Shown here piece by piece: positions 5,874-6,398 of a stretch of DNA of 6,398 nucleotides (the first letter of the stretch is position 1; each line of letters begins with the position of its first letter). This DNA is from Prevotella sp. (lineage in GTDB: Bacteria > Bacteroidota > Bacteroidia > Bacteroidales > Dysgonomonadaceae). Position numbers and translations under genes: made by a program. The notes under the pieces are model-generated. The model saw only the letters and a program-made list of their open reading frames with translations. It had not been told where the DNA came from and searched no databases. The DNA lies in contig JAISES010000477.1 of assembly GCA_031263965.1 (NCBI GenBank), forward strand, positions 1 through 6,398. The letters run 5' to 3'.

Positions 5874-6398
5874 TCAACTGTTCTGAGATTTCGCATACAA
5901 AACAGGATTCAACGATGGGTCGTTATACATCTTCATTTGTTTATAGACCTTCATATATTTATTCCCCGATTCTATATCCTGCAAAAGTTCCTCTATCGCT
6001 GTAGAAAGGTCTACTTGCTGGGTAAGCAGTACATTCAACTTCTGCGTTGCTTGCAGCCTGTGCTGTTCGTCCGTATCTTTACGCCCGACTTCCTGACGCA
6101 TATGATATATTTTAAGAGCCAGGATCGACAGGCGATCTATAGCCCATGCCGGACTTTCCGTATTTATATGCGCATCGGGTAATACGCCCACATCTTTATA
6201 TTTATCTAAAAAGTAGCTATCGATCAATTCGACCAGATCGGTTCTGTCCTGATTCGATTTGTCAATACGACGCTTTAAAATAAGGGCTTCACTTGGGTCT
6301 ATTTCAGGATCTCTTATAATATCTTCAAAATGCCATTGAACAGTATCTATCCAGTTTTTCAGATACAGATAGAACTCGATTGTCTTTTCCGGATATGG
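5874..6398 (-). CDS. DUF4254 domain protein, C-terminal part (5' end outside window)
   Basis: An uncharacterised, probably cytoplasmic, mostly helical protein. The frame is open from the right edge to the TGA at 5876-5874, giving 174 visible residues; family members are about 200 residues, so perhaps 25-30 N-terminal residues and the start codon are missing. Seen, in visible numbering: WHFEDIIRDPEIDP (22-35), LKRRIDKSNQDRTDLVE (41-57), and the strongly conserved-looking NTESPAWAIDRLSILALKIY (79-98), followed by a Gln/Leu-rich helical stretch and a polar tail ending in AKSQNS. No signal peptide or membrane segment is visible. The in-frame TTG at 6227 is internal: conserved family sequence continues upstream of it. 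It lies upstream of and in the same direction as the GT9 gene, with a 272-bp gap. I recall DUF4254 genes near GT9 genes in other Bacteroidales, which suggests a link to envelope glycans, but no function is established. Confidence 0.85.
   Translation of the reverse strand, partial: PYPEKTIEFYLYLKNWIDTVQWHFEDIIRDPEIDPSEALILKRRIDKSNQDRTDLVELIDSYFLDKYKDVGVLPDAHINTESPAWAIDRLSILALKIYHMRQEVGRKDTDEQHRLQATQKLNVLLTQQVDLSTAIEELLQDIESGNKYMKVYKQMKMYNDPSLNPVLYAKSQNS

Noticed and set aside
1..6398. CRISPR array, tRNA, transposase or defence system
   Set aside because: Searched by eye on both strands; no regularly spaced repeats, cloverleaf, transposase motif or known defence protein was seen.

Overview
The window looks like a chromosomal envelope-glycan region from a member of the Bacteroidota, most likely Bacteroidales. 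This rests on an Ala-Gln type signal-peptide cleavage site on a small outer-membrane beta-barrel protein, start sites mostly without Shine-Dalgarno sequences, promoter-like TAnnTTTG boxes, moderate-to-low GC with very AT-rich intergenic DNA, and protein families common in that phylum (a Cys-rich GT9 subfamily and DUF4254). I cannot name the genus from sequence alone.

Layout, left to right. (1) The 5' two-fifths or so of a UDP-glucose 6-dehydrogenase gene (minus strand) runs off the left edge. (2) A 442-bp divergent intergenic region holds candidate promoters in both directions and a palindromic repeat of the GTCATTGCGAG type. (3) A plus-strand cluster with short gaps (37 and 21 nt) encodes UDP-glucuronate decarboxylase (UDP-xylose synthase), a small outer-membrane beta-barrel protein and a DPM1-like GT2 glycosyltransferase. 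(4) After an 18-nt convergent junction comes a minus-strand pair, GT9 then GT4, overlapping by ATGA. (5) A 272-bp intergenic region has a second, degenerate repeat of the same palindromic type, several inverted repeats, a possible terminator and a possible promoter. (6) The C-terminal 174 residues of a DUF4254 protein (minus strand) run off the right edge.

How it fits together: the two nucleotide-sugar enzymes form a consecutive route, UDP-glucose to UDP-glucuronate to UDP-xylose, and are transcribed divergently from one intergenic region. The DPM1-like GT2 could charge a polyprenyl phosphate or another acceptor. The GT9 (heptosyltransferase fold) and GT4 enzymes look like lipopolysaccharide/lipooligosaccharide core or surface glycan assembly enzymes. 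Substrates of all three transferases are inference only.

I found no CRISPR array, tRNA, rRNA, transposase, phage gene or toxin-antitoxin pair. The genes themselves are recognisable families. The less ordinary points are the intergenic palindromic repeats, the barrel protein inside a glycan operon, a GT4 without the usual EX7E glutamates, an A8 tract in that gene, and the uncharacterised DUF4254 gene next to GT9.
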